25,138 bases of DNA from DASPOF01 sp035626155 (GCA_035626155.1 DASPOF010000090.1:1-25138), one strand, 5' to 3'. Numbered from the stretch's first letter, positions 1 through 7,798 are shown. The notes: generated by a model not told the origin, from the sequence alone. A program made the numbers and translations.

Positions 1-1201
1 CGCGGCGGCGTTCGAAGTCGAAGGGCACCTCGCCGAGTTTTCGCCATGAGCCGACATCGAGCTGGCGATGCTGGAGGATGGCGTCGTCGAGCGGGCTCTT
101 ATAGCCACTCTCGAAATAGCTATTCAAATAGGCGAGCGTCAACACGCGCTCGCTGCTTTCTCCGGTGCTATCGAGATGGCGCACCAGGCGGATGCGCGCC
201 TCGGTGAGCGTCCCGGTCTTGTCCGTGCAGAGCACATCGATCGCGCCGAGGTTATGAATCGCCGACAGACGCTTCACGATCACCCGCTTGCGCGCAAGCC
301 GCACCGCGCCGCGCGCCAGAGTGACGGTGAGAATCATCGGCAGCAGTTCCGGGGTCAGTCCAACCGCCAGCGCCAGCGCGAAGGTCAGCGATTCGAGCCA
401 CGGCCAATGCGAGACGATGCCCTCGGTAAGCACGAACAGCACCAGCAGCAGGGTGATCCTCAGAAGCAGCCCGCCAAACTGGAGCACGCCGGTCTCGAAT
501 GCGGTCGGCGGCGGCTTTGCGGCGAGCGCGCCCGCCAATTCGCCGAGCGCGGTGGCGCGGCCGGTCGCGCATACCAGCAACGTCGCGCTGCCGGTAATAA
601 CAGAGGTGCCGGCGAACGCCGCATTAGCGGCCTCTCCTGCGGTGGCCGCCGGCTTGCGGACATCGGCGGCGTTCTTCTCTACGGGAAAGGGTTCGCCGGT
701 CAAGAGCGCCTCGTTGACAAATAAGTAACGCGTCTCGAGCAGACGCCCGTCAGCCGGCACGAGGTCGCCCGCGCGAAGCCGCACTATGTCGCCGGGAACG
801 AGCCGCTCGACCGGGAGTTCGGTTTCCTCGCGGTCGCGCAGAGTGCGCGCGCGCAATGCCACCTGCTGGCGCAGAGCATCCACCGCATTCTGCGCTCGCA
901 TCTCCTGGACGAAGTCCATCGTGACGCTCAGCGCTACGATTGTGACTATGATTACGAAACTTGGGATGTCGCCGGTGACCGCCGACAGAGCGCTCGCAAA
1001 CAGCAGGATGAGCACCAGCGGGTTTGCGAAACGCCCGAGCAACCGCACCAACGCCGGCGACGGTTTGGGCGCGGCCGCATCGTTGGGTCCATAGCGGAGT
1101 AATCGGCGCTGCGCTTCAAGCGATGCCAACCCGTCCCGAGTGGTTTCGAGATCGCTCAAAAGCTGCGCGCTCGATTTGTTCCAGAACGGCGCCTCCCCCA
1201 T
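1..1201 (-). CDS. mgtA: Magnesium-importing P-type ATPase (MgtA/MgtB type), N-terminal part
   Basis: The minus-strand frame from the ATG at 1201 stays open to the left edge, giving about 400 residues; the C-terminal half is outside the window. It shows a cation-ATPase N-terminal domain, the first transmembrane pair (around ALVRLLGRFANPLVLILLF), an actuator domain with the TGEPFPVEK motif, a second transmembrane pair with LTPELLPMI, and the phosphorylation site DKTGTLTEAR at residues 327-336. The stretch AYLNSYFESGYKSPLDDAIL after it is typical of the MgtA/MgtB (P3B) group rather than of Ca or heavy-metal pumps. Family knowledge: these inner-membrane pumps import Mg2+ at the cost of ATP. A GGAGAA sequence lies 5 bases before the ATG, which supports this start. 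No attenuator-type Mg2+ leader was recognised in the 180 bases upstream. Confidence 0.9.
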   Translation of the reverse strand, partial: MGEAPFWNKSSAQLLSDLETTRDGLASLEAQRRLLRYGPNDAAAPKPSPALVRLLGRFANPLVLILLFASALSAVTGDIPSFVIIVTIVALSVTMDFVQEMRAQNAVDALRQQVALRARTLRDREETELPVERLVPGDIVRLRAGDLVPADGRLLETRYLFVNEALLTGEPFPVEKNAADVRKPAATAGEAANAAFAGTSVITGSATLLVCATGRATALGELAGALAAKPPPTAFETGVLQFGGLLLRITLLLVLFVLTEGIVSHWPWLESLTFALALAVGLTPELLPMILTVTLARGAVRLARKRVIVKRLSAIHNLGAIDVLCTDKTGTLTEARIRLVRHLDSTGESSERVLTLAYLNSYFESGYKSPLDDAILQHRQLDVGSWRKLGEVPFDFERRR

Positions 1202-1383
1202 CGCGCTTCTCCGTGCGACGAATTCTAATTGCCGCTGCGTGGCTGGGCGAGGTCTGGTTTGGCTATCACAGTCTGCGCTTGATCGCGTTGTTGCCGCTCA
1301 AGACAATAAAATTGGCGCTGCCGGTCCCCACTGATGGTGCCGCGTCTCAAGAATCCCAGCTCATCGCTCATCGGTCGCGCTTT

Positions 1384-1541
1384 AGCAGGCTGGTGATAAA
1401 TCACAGCCTGCTCCCTCTCTCTTATCTCCCCCGGAAAAGACCGGGGGAGAAGATAGAGGAAGGCAGCCATCTCTTACGCAGGATGTTGAGACCATAGGGC
1501 GGTCGAACTGCGATGATCTCGCTTTTCTCAACATCCTGCTA
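1384..1541 (-). repeat. Dispersed palindromic element, copy A
   Basis: This ~158-bp block recurs in inverted orientation at 6408-6563 with about 11 differences (roughly 93% identity by eye). Both of its ends read TAGCAGG inward, followed by similar sequence, so it has imperfect terminal inverted repeats of about 19 bases. It contains three hairpins: an almost perfect palindrome at 1384-1412, a CTCCCCCGG/CCGGGGGAG stem with an AAAAGA loop at about 1425-1448, and a GCAGGATGTTGAGA...TCTCAACATCCTGC pair at about 1478-1540. The last three bases, read on the minus strand, are the TAG stop of the upstream gene. It has no coding capacity. It could be a MITE-like or REP-like element, or a 3'-end RNA structure. 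Confidence 0.85.
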
Positions 1542-2093
1542 GGCAACCGTCTTGTGCTCATCGAAACTTTGCGCTTCGCGAGCTGATGTTCGGGGATACG
1601 CGGGAGAGGCCGGCTTTTGCGCTAATTTCAAGACCTTCGCGTTTCCTATGTTCTCTGTCAGCGCGGCAACGGTTGCGGATTCCTTGTCCTCCGGCGCGCC
1701 GACATACTCAGGAAGCGCGCCCGCGTCGAACTGTTCGACGAACGCGCGCAGTTCATCCGGCAACCGAATGATCGACGTGACCGGGTCGCCTTCGACGAAT
1801 CGCGTCTGACCATACCAGGTTGTTCTTATCGCGTATGCTATTTTCGCGGCGTCCTGACCAACAGCTTCGACGCGCAAGTGTCCGCTGCCAACTGCAAAAA
1901 ACAGCCGGTCGGAAACTCCCATCCTGAATGCACGGGCAATCGGGCAATGTGAAGGATTGCATTTGAGCCCGTTCGGCAGCTCGTCGAGCCGCGAGGCGCC
2001 GTAGGCGGCGCGAGCGCGGTTGATGGTTGCGAGCACCTCCCGCACATCGACCGCCGGCGTTCTCGCTGTACTCAGTTCGTCGTCGTTGGGCAT
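1539..2093 (-). CDS. Hypothetical protein, 184 aa
   Basis: This is a soluble protein of 184 residues starting at the ATG at 2093. I do not recognise the family with confidence. The N-terminal half contains ATINRARAAYGASRLDELPNG followed by a two-cysteine stretch, CNPSHCPIARAF, at about residues 45-56. Similar 'P-x-x-C-P-I/L-A-R' segments occur in small actinobacterial and phage hypotheticals, but this is a weak resemblance. The middle part is beta-rich and the C-terminal 40 residues look disordered (Ala, Lys, Ser). No strong Shine-Dalgarno is visible before the ATG. Its TAG stop at 1539-1541 is also the first three bases of palindromic element copy A, so the element may form its 3' end. The magnesium ATPase follows on the same strand after the element. 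Confidence 0.65.
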   Translation of the reverse strand: MPNDDELSTARTPAVDVREVLATINRARAAYGASRLDELPNGLKCNPSHCPIARAFRMGVSDRLFFAVGSGHLRVEAVGQDAAKIAYAIRTTWYGQTRFVEGDPVTSIIRLPDELRAFVEQFDAGALPEYVGAPEDKESATVAALTENIGNAKVLKLAQKPASPAYPRTSAREAQSFDEHKTVA

Positions 2094-2196
2094 GGTAGTG
2101 AAAATTCACTCGGCGCACGCACGGCGGGGTCGTGTTCGCACCGGTGCCAGCTAAATCGGTACCCCTACACGCCAGGCGTCCTCAGAGTGGACGTTT

Positions 2197-2667
2197 TCAG
2201 GCTTGCGCCTGCTCCTCGCGAGTCCCGCGTTCGCTTTCGACAGGCGCGGACGCTTCCTCTTCAGGCGCGGCTTGGCGCGTAAGGATGCTCTCGACTCGCT
2301 GAGCTGCGTCGCTCAGCATCTCGCTGGTTTTGGCGGCGGCCGAATAGCATGCATTAACCGTGCTATCGACGATGGGCTGTACAGTGTCTCCTACGGCCTG
2401 GGGCAGCCACCTCGAAGCGATCATTATCCCTGTTCCCAACGCGACTCCCACCAGCAGCTCGGATTCCAAAAGCAGTCCCACTCCAATCAGTGCCGCGGAA
2501 GGTATCAGCGATTTCGCGTCGGGGACCGGGGCGGTTGGTGCCGCAGCAGCCGCCATCCTCTCAGCCGCGGGTTCCTCCTCCTTGGCGCGTAACTTGGATG
2601 GCGTCACGCCCGCCTTTGCTCCTTTTCTTTCGGCCATCGCAACGCTCTTCTTCACTGGATCGTTCAT
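2197..2667 (-). CDS. Small membrane-associated hypothetical protein, 156 aa
   Basis: The start chosen is the ATG at 2667, preceded by GGAGAAGG three bases upstream, which is the best ribosome-binding site in this frame. The protein has a basic N-terminus, an acidic/Ala/Pro-rich linker to about residue 50, then a hydrophobic hairpin (SLIPSAALIGVGLLLESELL and VGVALGTGIMIASRWLP, about residues 54-92). An amphipathic helical segment and a disordered Glu-rich tail follow. That layout suggests a membrane-anchored or membrane-shaping small protein; no family is recognised. The frame is open upstream to 2916, where only a TTG without a convincing ribosome-binding site is available, so a longer form of about 239 residues is possible but less likely. 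Confidence 0.6.
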   Translation of the reverse strand: MNDPVKKSVAMAERKGAKAGVTPSKLRAKEEEPAAERMAAAAAPTAPVPDAKSLIPSAALIGVGLLLESELLVGVALGTGIMIASRWLPQAVGDTVQPIVDSTVNACYSAAAKTSEMLSDAAQRVESILTRQAAPEEEASAPVESERGTREEQAQA

Positions 2668-3095
2668 TGGCCTTCTCCATGTTTTTCCGCGCGAGTTTTC
2701 AAGTTTGAACCTGGCAAGGTCTGGAGGGTCCAAGCCGCGTTTCGAGCACATAGCGTGCCGCTGGGTTGCGCGGCGTGCGGTGACGCCGCGGTTTAAAATT
2801 CCTTCGGCGTTCTTGGAGACTTCAACCTCGAAGCGGCAGCCTCGCTCGATCTCGGCCCGAATCAGGCCGGGAAAGAGAGCGAACTCGATGCGTCCGAAGG
2901 CGCCAGCAGATACCAAATGGATACACTCGAATTGCGGTCGGAGCCGAACGACTATGATCGCGTCGCATGTTCAGAAAATCGCGCAGCGGATATCGCTCGC
3001 ACGCGGCGGCAGGAATGATGAAATCCGAAGCGCGCGGCCGCCTGCGCTGGGACTCCGCGAAGGTAGTCTTGGAGGCGAGGGATCGCGCTGCGCTT
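2668..3095. other. Intergenic region without a supported gene
   Basis: About 430 bases. Open frames exist on both strands here, but they lack ribosome-binding sites and protein-like composition. The only possible exception is the in-frame upstream extension of the 2197-2667 gene, which stays open to about 2916 and reads moderately protein-like (a segment GRIEFALFPGLIRAEIERG). No terminator, repeat or RNA gene was recognised. Confidence 0.4.
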
Positions 3096-3176
3096 CTACA
3101 GAAACAGTGCGCGCAAGGCAGCGGAAACGATTTGAGAAAGCAAGGCCTGAACAAAAGCAACTAATAGCTGAATCAT
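3096..3176 (-). CDS. Hydrophobic 26-residue microprotein 1
   Basis: This ORF runs from the ATG at 3176 to a TAG at 3096-3098 and encodes 26 residues. It begins MIQLLVAF, has the core ALLSQIVSAAL and ends RALFL: a single hydrophobic helix. GGAGAG lies about 6 bases before the ATG. A second ORF of exactly the same length, on the same strand at 3301-3381, shares 9 of 26 positions, including the N-terminal MI-LL and the central LLSQ. The shared LLSQ is encoded by different codons (TTGCTTTCTCAA here, CTGCTGTCGCAG there), which suggests selection on the peptide rather than a recent DNA duplication. It may be a small membrane peptide or type I toxin-like peptide; the function is unknown. Confidence 0.5.
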   Translation of the reverse strand: MIQLLVAFVQALLSQIVSAALRALFL

Positions 3177-3300
3177 AATTGTCTCTCCGCGCAGTCGTCA
3201 GGCGATCTTAACCAACGGCCCGGGATTTGGGCGTCCCTCAGACAGAGAGCGGGGCCGGTTCACGAACGAGGCCATCTGTGAACAGGCGAGGCCGGCGTGC

Positions 3301-3381
3301 TCAGGCAAGCACGATGGCGACAATCGCAGCCGCCAACTGCGACAGCAGCACTTCCGCCAGAATCTGAAGCAGAAAAATCAT
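3301..3381 (-). CDS. Hydrophobic 26-residue microprotein 2
   Basis: This ORF runs from the ATG at 3381 to a TGA at 3301-3303 and encodes 26 residues. It starts MIFLLQILAE, continues VLLSQLAAAI and ends in an all-hydrophobic tail. A near-ideal Shine-Dalgarno (AGGAAAGGAGG) lies about 7 bases before the ATG, the best in the region. The peptide would be one transmembrane helix with a single acidic residue (E10). It lies about 120 bases upstream of microprotein 1 on the same strand, matches it in length and shares the LLSQ core at the same position. Single-span peptides of this size are typical of type I toxins and of small membrane regulators, but no antisense RNA gene could be identified by eye. 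Confidence 0.55.
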   Translation of the reverse strand: MIFLLQILAEVLLSQLAAAIVAIVLA

Positions 3382-3571
3382 CGCGAGTCCTCCTTTCCTT
3401 TGCATTGCGGCTGTAGTTGAATAGAAACCATTCAGCCGTTCAATTTCTTCAACTGCGATTCTAGCTCGGGGCGCCATAATCCTGCATGGCGATCGGGTGA
3501 AGATGATGCGAAATGTTGGTTACTAACGTGTTACGTATGACGCAGAGCCGGCGCATCGAAGCTCGACTTCC

Positions 3572-4495
3572 ATGATCGTTTCCGCGAGCTATAAGACCGA
3601 CATCCCGGCGTTTTATCAGCGCTGGTTCCTGAATCGGCTGCGGGCTGGCTACTGCAAGATGGTGAATCCGTTCAACTCCGGACAGCGCCGCACGGTGTCG
3701 CTTGCCCGCTCGGACGTGGACGGGTTTGTATTCTGGACGAAGAACCTGGGTCCCTTTCTCGAAGTTCTGCCAGAGGTAAGGCGGCGTGGGTTCCCGTTCG
3801 TCATTCAATATTCGATCAATGGGTATCCACGAGCATTGGAGTCGCAAGTCGCGGATGCGAAACGATCCGTCGAACACATGCGGTTCGTCGCGCGGGAGTA
3901 CGGACCTCGCGTCGCGGTCTGGCGCTACGACCCGATCATTATTTCGAGTCTGACGCCGCTCGACTTTCACCGTCGGAATTTCGCAGCCCTGGCGAAGGAA
4001 CTCGCCGGCGCGACCGACGAGGTCGTTGTCTCTTTCATGCAGGTCTACAGGAAAACCCGGCGCAACATGAATCGCTCCGCCGCCGAAAACAGCTTCGATT
4101 GGCACGATCCCGGCCGCGAAGCGAAGCAGGCTTTGGTCGGCGATCTGGTTGGCGTGGCTTCGCAATACAACATTCGCCTGACAGTTTGCACTCAACCTGA
4201 TTTACTTATCGATGGTGCGGGCGAAGCCCGTTGCATCGACGCCCGCCGGCTCATGGATATAAGCCGTCAGACATTCCGCGCTCAACTTGGAGGAGTGCGC
4301 CAGGGATGCGGCTGCTTCGAGTCGATCGACATCGGCGACTACGACACATGCCCTCACGGGTGCATGTACTGTTACGCGGTCCGAGACCGGAAAGCGGCCC
4401 TCCGGCGCTTCCTGGCTCACGACCCGGACGGAGAATACCTGTTTCCGATGCCGCCGGTGAGGATAGGCAAAATTAAACAGGGTAGCCTGTCTTAG
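3572..4495 (+). CDS. DUF1848 family protein with C-terminal Fe-S type cysteine cluster
   Basis: The 307-residue product has the characteristic opening SASYKTDIPAFY, the segment GFVFWTKNL at about 51-59, YSINGYPRALE at about 80-90 and RYDPIII at about 118-124. Near the C-terminus it has a cysteine-rich segment: C246-x-C248, then ESIDIGDYDTCPHGCMYCYA with C260, C264 and C267. This matches the DUF1848 family. The C-x3-C-x2-C spacing is the one used by radical SAM enzymes to hold a [4Fe-4S] cluster, but here it sits at the C-terminal end rather than at the start of a barrel. The substrate is unknown. The start is the ATG at 3572; no strong ribosome-binding site is visible. Confidence 0.85.
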   Translation: MIVSASYKTDIPAFYQRWFLNRLRAGYCKMVNPFNSGQRRTVSLARSDVDGFVFWTKNLGPFLEVLPEVRRRGFPFVIQYSINGYPRALESQVADAKRSVEHMRFVAREYGPRVAVWRYDPIIISSLTPLDFHRRNFAALAKELAGATDEVVVSFMQVYRKTRRNMNRSAAENSFDWHDPGREAKQALVGDLVGVASQYNIRLTVCTQPDLLIDGAGEARCIDARRLMDISRQTFRAQLGGVRQGCGCFESIDIGDYDTCPHGCMYCYAVRDRKAALRRFLAHDPDGEYLFPMPPVRIGKIKQGSLS

Positions 4496-4895
4496 CTTCC
4501 ATCCGCTTGCATCAGCAACTATTTTCAATTGGAAGCTGAATTTTCCACACGGCATATCTGAACAATCCCGAAAAAATCGCGGCGACTCCCGCTGGCTGGC
4601 CCGCCGCGCGCCCGAATTTTGAAAAACTTCAAAAGGACGAGCGCCGCGAGTGGCGAGGCTCGCTGATCGGGGTTAAGATATTTTCGCGAAGCGACCTTTT
4701 TGGGAGCGTCGCGGATCTCATGCGGTACCTGGCGTAATTTGACTGTCCGCTTCGGCGGAACCACGCGCCCATCGCGCGTGCGGCAGATTGGCGCTTGAAG
4801 GGGGTTTCTGGCATGAGGCGCTCGTCCGGGTTTCAAACTTCCCCCGAAAATTGGGAGGCGCTTGCGGTGTATGATCACCCGCCGCGCAAATCCAG
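4496..4895. other. Intergenic region with tandem hairpins upstream of the respiratory operon
   Basis: About 400 bases with no convincing gene. A 5-bp stem closed by a UUCG tetraloop (TCCGC-TTCG-GCGGA, 4746-4759) is followed two bases later by a perfect 7-bp stem (CACGCGC-CCATC-GCGCGTG, 4762-4780). A further weak hairpin (GCGAG/CTCGC) lies around 4648-4665. These could be a structured 5' leader of the cytochrome operon or terminators for transcripts from either side; no U-tract follows them. Minus-strand frames here give basic, low-complexity translations and were not accepted. Confidence 0.4.
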
Positions 4896-6410
4896 ATGAA
4901 TTACCCTGTTTGGCAGTTGGGGTTTCCCGGCGGACTGCTTATCGCGGCGATCGCGGGGCTTCACGTCATTGTCTCGCACTTTGCCGTGGGCGGCGGGGCG
5001 TACTTAGTATTGACGGAGCGCAAGGCCTACCGGGACGATGATTCCGAATTGCTGGCGTACGCGCGTTCCCATGCAAAGTTTTTCGCCTTGCTCACGCTGG
5101 TGTTCGGCGCGCTTACCGGCGTCGGGATCTGGTTCGCGATCGGGCTTGTGAGCCCCGACGGCACCTCAGCGCTGATCCACACTTTCGTGTGGGGATGGGC
5201 AATCGAGTGGGTATTCTTTTTCGTCGAGATAACCGCGGCGCTGATTTACGCCTACCAGTGGGACCGCCTCGACCGCGCCACTCATCTGATAGTCGGATGG
5301 ATTTATTTCGGCGCCGCGTGGGCAAGCCTCGCGATCATCAACGGCATCCTCACCTTCATGCTGACGCCCGGCCGATGGCTCGAGACGCACAATTTCTTCG
5401 ACGGGGTCCTCAACCCGACCTATTTCCCGGCGCTCGCGATGCGCACGGCGATGGCGGTTATGCTTGCCGGGATGTACGGCCTTCTGACGGCGACCCGGCT
5501 GCGCGGGGCCACCCGCGAGCGCGTGGCGCGTTGGGCCGGTGCGTGGGTGGTGGTTGGAATCGTTTTCATGCCCGTGTTCGGAGCCTGGCACTACAGCGCG
5601 TTCCCCGAGTTTTCGCGCCAGTACCTGGCAGGCATGCTGCCGGTTGCCAGACACACGGTCGCTCTCGGAATAAGCGCCGCTGCGGTGGCGCTCGTGCTCA
5701 CCGCGCTGACCGCAGTATGGAAGCCGCGGGCGCTCAACGGCGCCGTGGTAGCGGTGGTGCTCGTGTGCGGCTTCATCACGCTCGGCTCGGGTGAGTATCT
5801 GCGCGAGGTCATACGCAAGCCCTGGGTTATCGGGGGCTATCTTTATGCGAACGGGATTCCCGCGGCTTCAGTGAAGAGGCTGACGGAGAACGGTATCGCG
5901 AGCGAGGCCAAATGGCTCGCCGCGCCACCTGCGGCGGACTCGCTTGCTTACGGGCGCGAGGTCTTCGTGCTCGAGTGCGGCGCGTGCCACAGCCTGGATG
6001 GTTATCGTGCGGTTCGCCCGCGGGTGCGCGGGTGGGATGAGCCTTTCGCCCGCGAGATGATCCCGCACCTTCAGTTGATGCGCGGCACGATGCCGCCGTT
6101 CGCCGGAAATGACACTGACCGCGGCGCGCTCGCGAAATACCTGGCGAGTCTGAATCCGTACACGGTCGCGGTCAGTGAGGCCAATCAGGTTGAGGCGGGC
6201 CGCGAGGTGTTCGAAATCCACTGCGCGGAATGTCACACGGTGCACGGCGCCATGCGGCCGTTGATCCTTTATGGGATGAGGCCGGAGGCGATCGGCGCGA
6301 TGCTGAGAGTTCTCCCTGCGTTCAACTCCGGCATGCCTCCGTTTACCGGCAGCAGTGACGAGCGCCGCGCGCTTTCGCGCTTCCTGCAAACCGGACAGCC
6401 GATGCTGTAG
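4896..6410 (+). CDS. Cytochrome bd-type CydA-like subunit fused to two cytochrome c domains
   Basis: The 504-residue protein has about eight transmembrane helices followed by a periplasmic di-haem c tail. Alignment by eye to CydA: H23 in GLHVIVSHFAVGGG corresponds to the H19 haem b595 ligand. E104 and E111 in AIEWVFFFVEIT, followed by QWDRL, correspond to E99/E107 and the GWDRL segment. ILTFMLTPG corresponds to the W-M-Q-T-P region, and RKPWVIGGYL at about 307-316 to the GRQPWVVYG motif. The position of the haem b558 ligand H186 appears to be R183. The C-terminus carries C361-GA-C364-H365 and C443-AE-C446-H447, each with a candidate distal Met (M399 in TMPPF, M480 in GMPPF). The tail suggests electrons come from or go to a c-type carrier rather than only a quinol. 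Its stop codon lies inside palindromic element copy B, ahead of the partner gene at 6590. Confidence 0.85.
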   Translation: MNYPVWQLGFPGGLLIAAIAGLHVIVSHFAVGGGAYLVLTERKAYRDDDSELLAYARSHAKFFALLTLVFGALTGVGIWFAIGLVSPDGTSALIHTFVWGWAIEWVFFFVEITAALIYAYQWDRLDRATHLIVGWIYFGAAWASLAIINGILTFMLTPGRWLETHNFFDGVLNPTYFPALAMRTAMAVMLAGMYGLLTATRLRGATRERVARWAGAWVVVGIVFMPVFGAWHYSAFPEFSRQYLAGMLPVARHTVALGISAAAVALVLTALTAVWKPRALNGAVVAVVLVCGFITLGSGEYLREVIRKPWVIGGYLYANGIPAASVKRLTENGIASEAKWLAAPPAADSLAYGREVFVLECGACHSLDGYRAVRPRVRGWDEPFAREMIPHLQLMRGTMPPFAGNDTDRGALAKYLASLNPYTVAVSEANQVEAGREVFEIHCAECHTVHGAMRPLILYGMRPEAIGAMLRVLPAFNSGMPPFTGSSDERRALSRFLQTGQPML

Positions 6411-6563
6411 CAGGATGATGAGAAAAGCGAGATCATCGCAGGTCGACCGCCCTGCGGTCTCAACATCCTGCGTAAGAGATGTCTTCTTTCCTCTATCTTC
6501 TCCCCCGGTCTTTTCCGGGGGAGATAAGAGAGGGGGAGCAGGCTGCGGTTATCACCAGCCTGC
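6408..6563 (+). repeat. Dispersed palindromic element, copy B
   Basis: About 156 bases, the inverted counterpart of 1384-1541. The first three bases are the TAG stop of the cytochrome gene, the same arrangement as in copy A. The CTCCCCCGG/CCGGGGGAG hairpin lies at about 6500-6523 and the terminal palindrome (GCAGGCTG...CAGCCTGC) at about 6537-6563. It occupies the whole gap between the two respiratory genes, so it would be transcribed as an intercistronic structure. Confidence 0.85.
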
Positions 6564-6589
6564 CAGGCGCAAGCCGAGGAGTGGCAGCT

Positions 6590-7696
6590 ATGCAGAACCT
6601 TCCGATTCCAAGTGCCGATCCGATGCCATTGCCCGGGCCGATCTGGCTATTAAAGACGTTACTGCTGCTGACGCTTTATTTGCACCTGATTGCGATGAAC
6701 CTGCTGCTCGGCGGCTCACTCGCCGCGGCGTTCTATCGCATCCGGCGCAATAGCGAATTCGCCCGGCAAGCGGCGCGCGACCTGGGCGCGAAGCTGCCGG
6801 TGATAATGGCCTATACGATCACGCTTGGAGTGGCCCCGCTCCTTGTCGTGCAGGTCTTGTACGGGAATTTCCTCTACACGAGTTCGATCCTGATTGGCCT
6901 GCCTTGGATCGGCGTCATCGCGCTCCTGATCGTCTCCTACTACGGATTCTATTACGTAGCGATGCACGACGCGGACCGTTCGGGCACGCATCTGGTAGGC
7001 GCGATCGCGGCGCTGATCGTGGTGTGCATCGGGTTTATCTATTCCAATAACATGACCCTGATGCTCGCGCCGGAGCGATGGGCCGAGTTGTATCGCCGGC
7101 ACGCATCGGGATGGAGCCTGAACTTCGGCGAGCCAACCCTTATCCCGCGCTATCTCCATATGCTTGCCGGCGCGATCGCCGTGACGGGGTTGTTCCTGAT
7201 GATAAGCGGGATCATACGGCGCACCAGCGAGTTCGGCCGCTGGCTCATCGAGCAGGGTGCAGCATTGTTTGCCGGCGCCACCATCGTGAACTACCTCTTT
7301 GGTCTTTGGTTGCTGGTGAGCCTGCCGCCGAATGTAAGGGCCATCCTGCTCGGCGGGAACGTGCTCGCAACCGCTCTGCTTGGAGTGGGCGTCGTTCTGG
7401 CGCTTGCCGCAACTGTTCACTCTATATTGGCCGGCGCGGGACGACGGCCGATATTGAACGCCTGCATAGCTACTGCAACCGCGCTGGTGACGGTTGCCCT
7501 CATGGTGGTCGTCAGAGACTACGTGCGTAACGCATACCTGGCGCCGAACTATCAAATCGGGCAATTACACGTAACACCGCAGACTGGCATCATCGTGCTC
7601 TTCTTCACCCTGTTCATCGCCGGCCTTGCGACGGTCTATTACATGCTGAGCAAGGTGGTCGCGGCGCGCCCCCCCACGGTCGCGGCCGACCAATAG
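6590..7696 (+). CDS. Second CydA-like polytopic membrane subunit of the bd-type complex
   Basis: The product is 368 residues and almost entirely transmembrane (about 9 helices). Helix 1, LLTLYLHLIAMNLLLGG with H32, mirrors helix 1 of the upstream CydA-like protein (LHVIVSHFAVGG). SNNMTLMLAPERW at about 152-164 mirrors its ILTFMLTPGRW. RYLHMLAGAIAVTG with H190 lies where CydA has the H186 haem ligand, the residue that the upstream protein seems to lack. This suggests two homologous subunits sharing the haem sites instead of a CydA/CydB pair. The start at the ATG at 6590 has GAGGAG 8 bases upstream; the in-frame start at 6479 lies inside the palindromic element and was rejected. It has no cytochrome c motif. 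The name is by inference from pattern, not from a database match. Confidence 0.75.
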   Translation: MQNLPIPSADPMPLPGPIWLLKTLLLLTLYLHLIAMNLLLGGSLAAAFYRIRRNSEFARQAARDLGAKLPVIMAYTITLGVAPLLVVQVLYGNFLYTSSILIGLPWIGVIALLIVSYYGFYYVAMHDADRSGTHLVGAIAALIVVCIGFIYSNNMTLMLAPERWAELYRRHASGWSLNFGEPTLIPRYLHMLAGAIAVTGLFLMISGIIRRTSEFGRWLIEQGAALFAGATIVNYLFGLWLLVSLPPNVRAILLGGNVLATALLGVGVVLALAATVHSILAGAGRRPILNACIATATALVTVALMVVVRDYVRNAYLAPNYQIGQLHVTPQTGIIVLFFTLFIAGLATVYYMLSKVVAARPPTVAADQ

Positions 7697-7798
7697 GTCG
7701 TGTTCCTGCTTTCATCGCCGCCTGAACCCGCACGGCAGTGCCGATGCTGTCACGCACCTTTGGGGGCCCAATTCGGCGCCTCTATCGGGCGCTCGCCC

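Noticed and set aside
2360..3178. Plus-strand 272-residue frame
   Set aside because: It begins inside the opposite-strand small membrane protein gene and reads through the microprotein region with no family pattern or ribosome-binding site.
3461..4195. Minus-strand 244-residue frame
   Set aside because: It is antisense to the DUF1848 gene, whose family motifs are clear on the plus strand.
4525..4878. Minus-strand 117-residue frame upstream of the cytochrome genes
   Set aside because: Basic, low-complexity translation, no ribosome-binding site, overlaps the hairpins.
6479..6589. Longer start for the second respiratory subunit
   Set aside because: These codons lie inside the palindromic element and in a non-hydrophobic stretch; the ATG at 6590 has a good ribosome-binding site.
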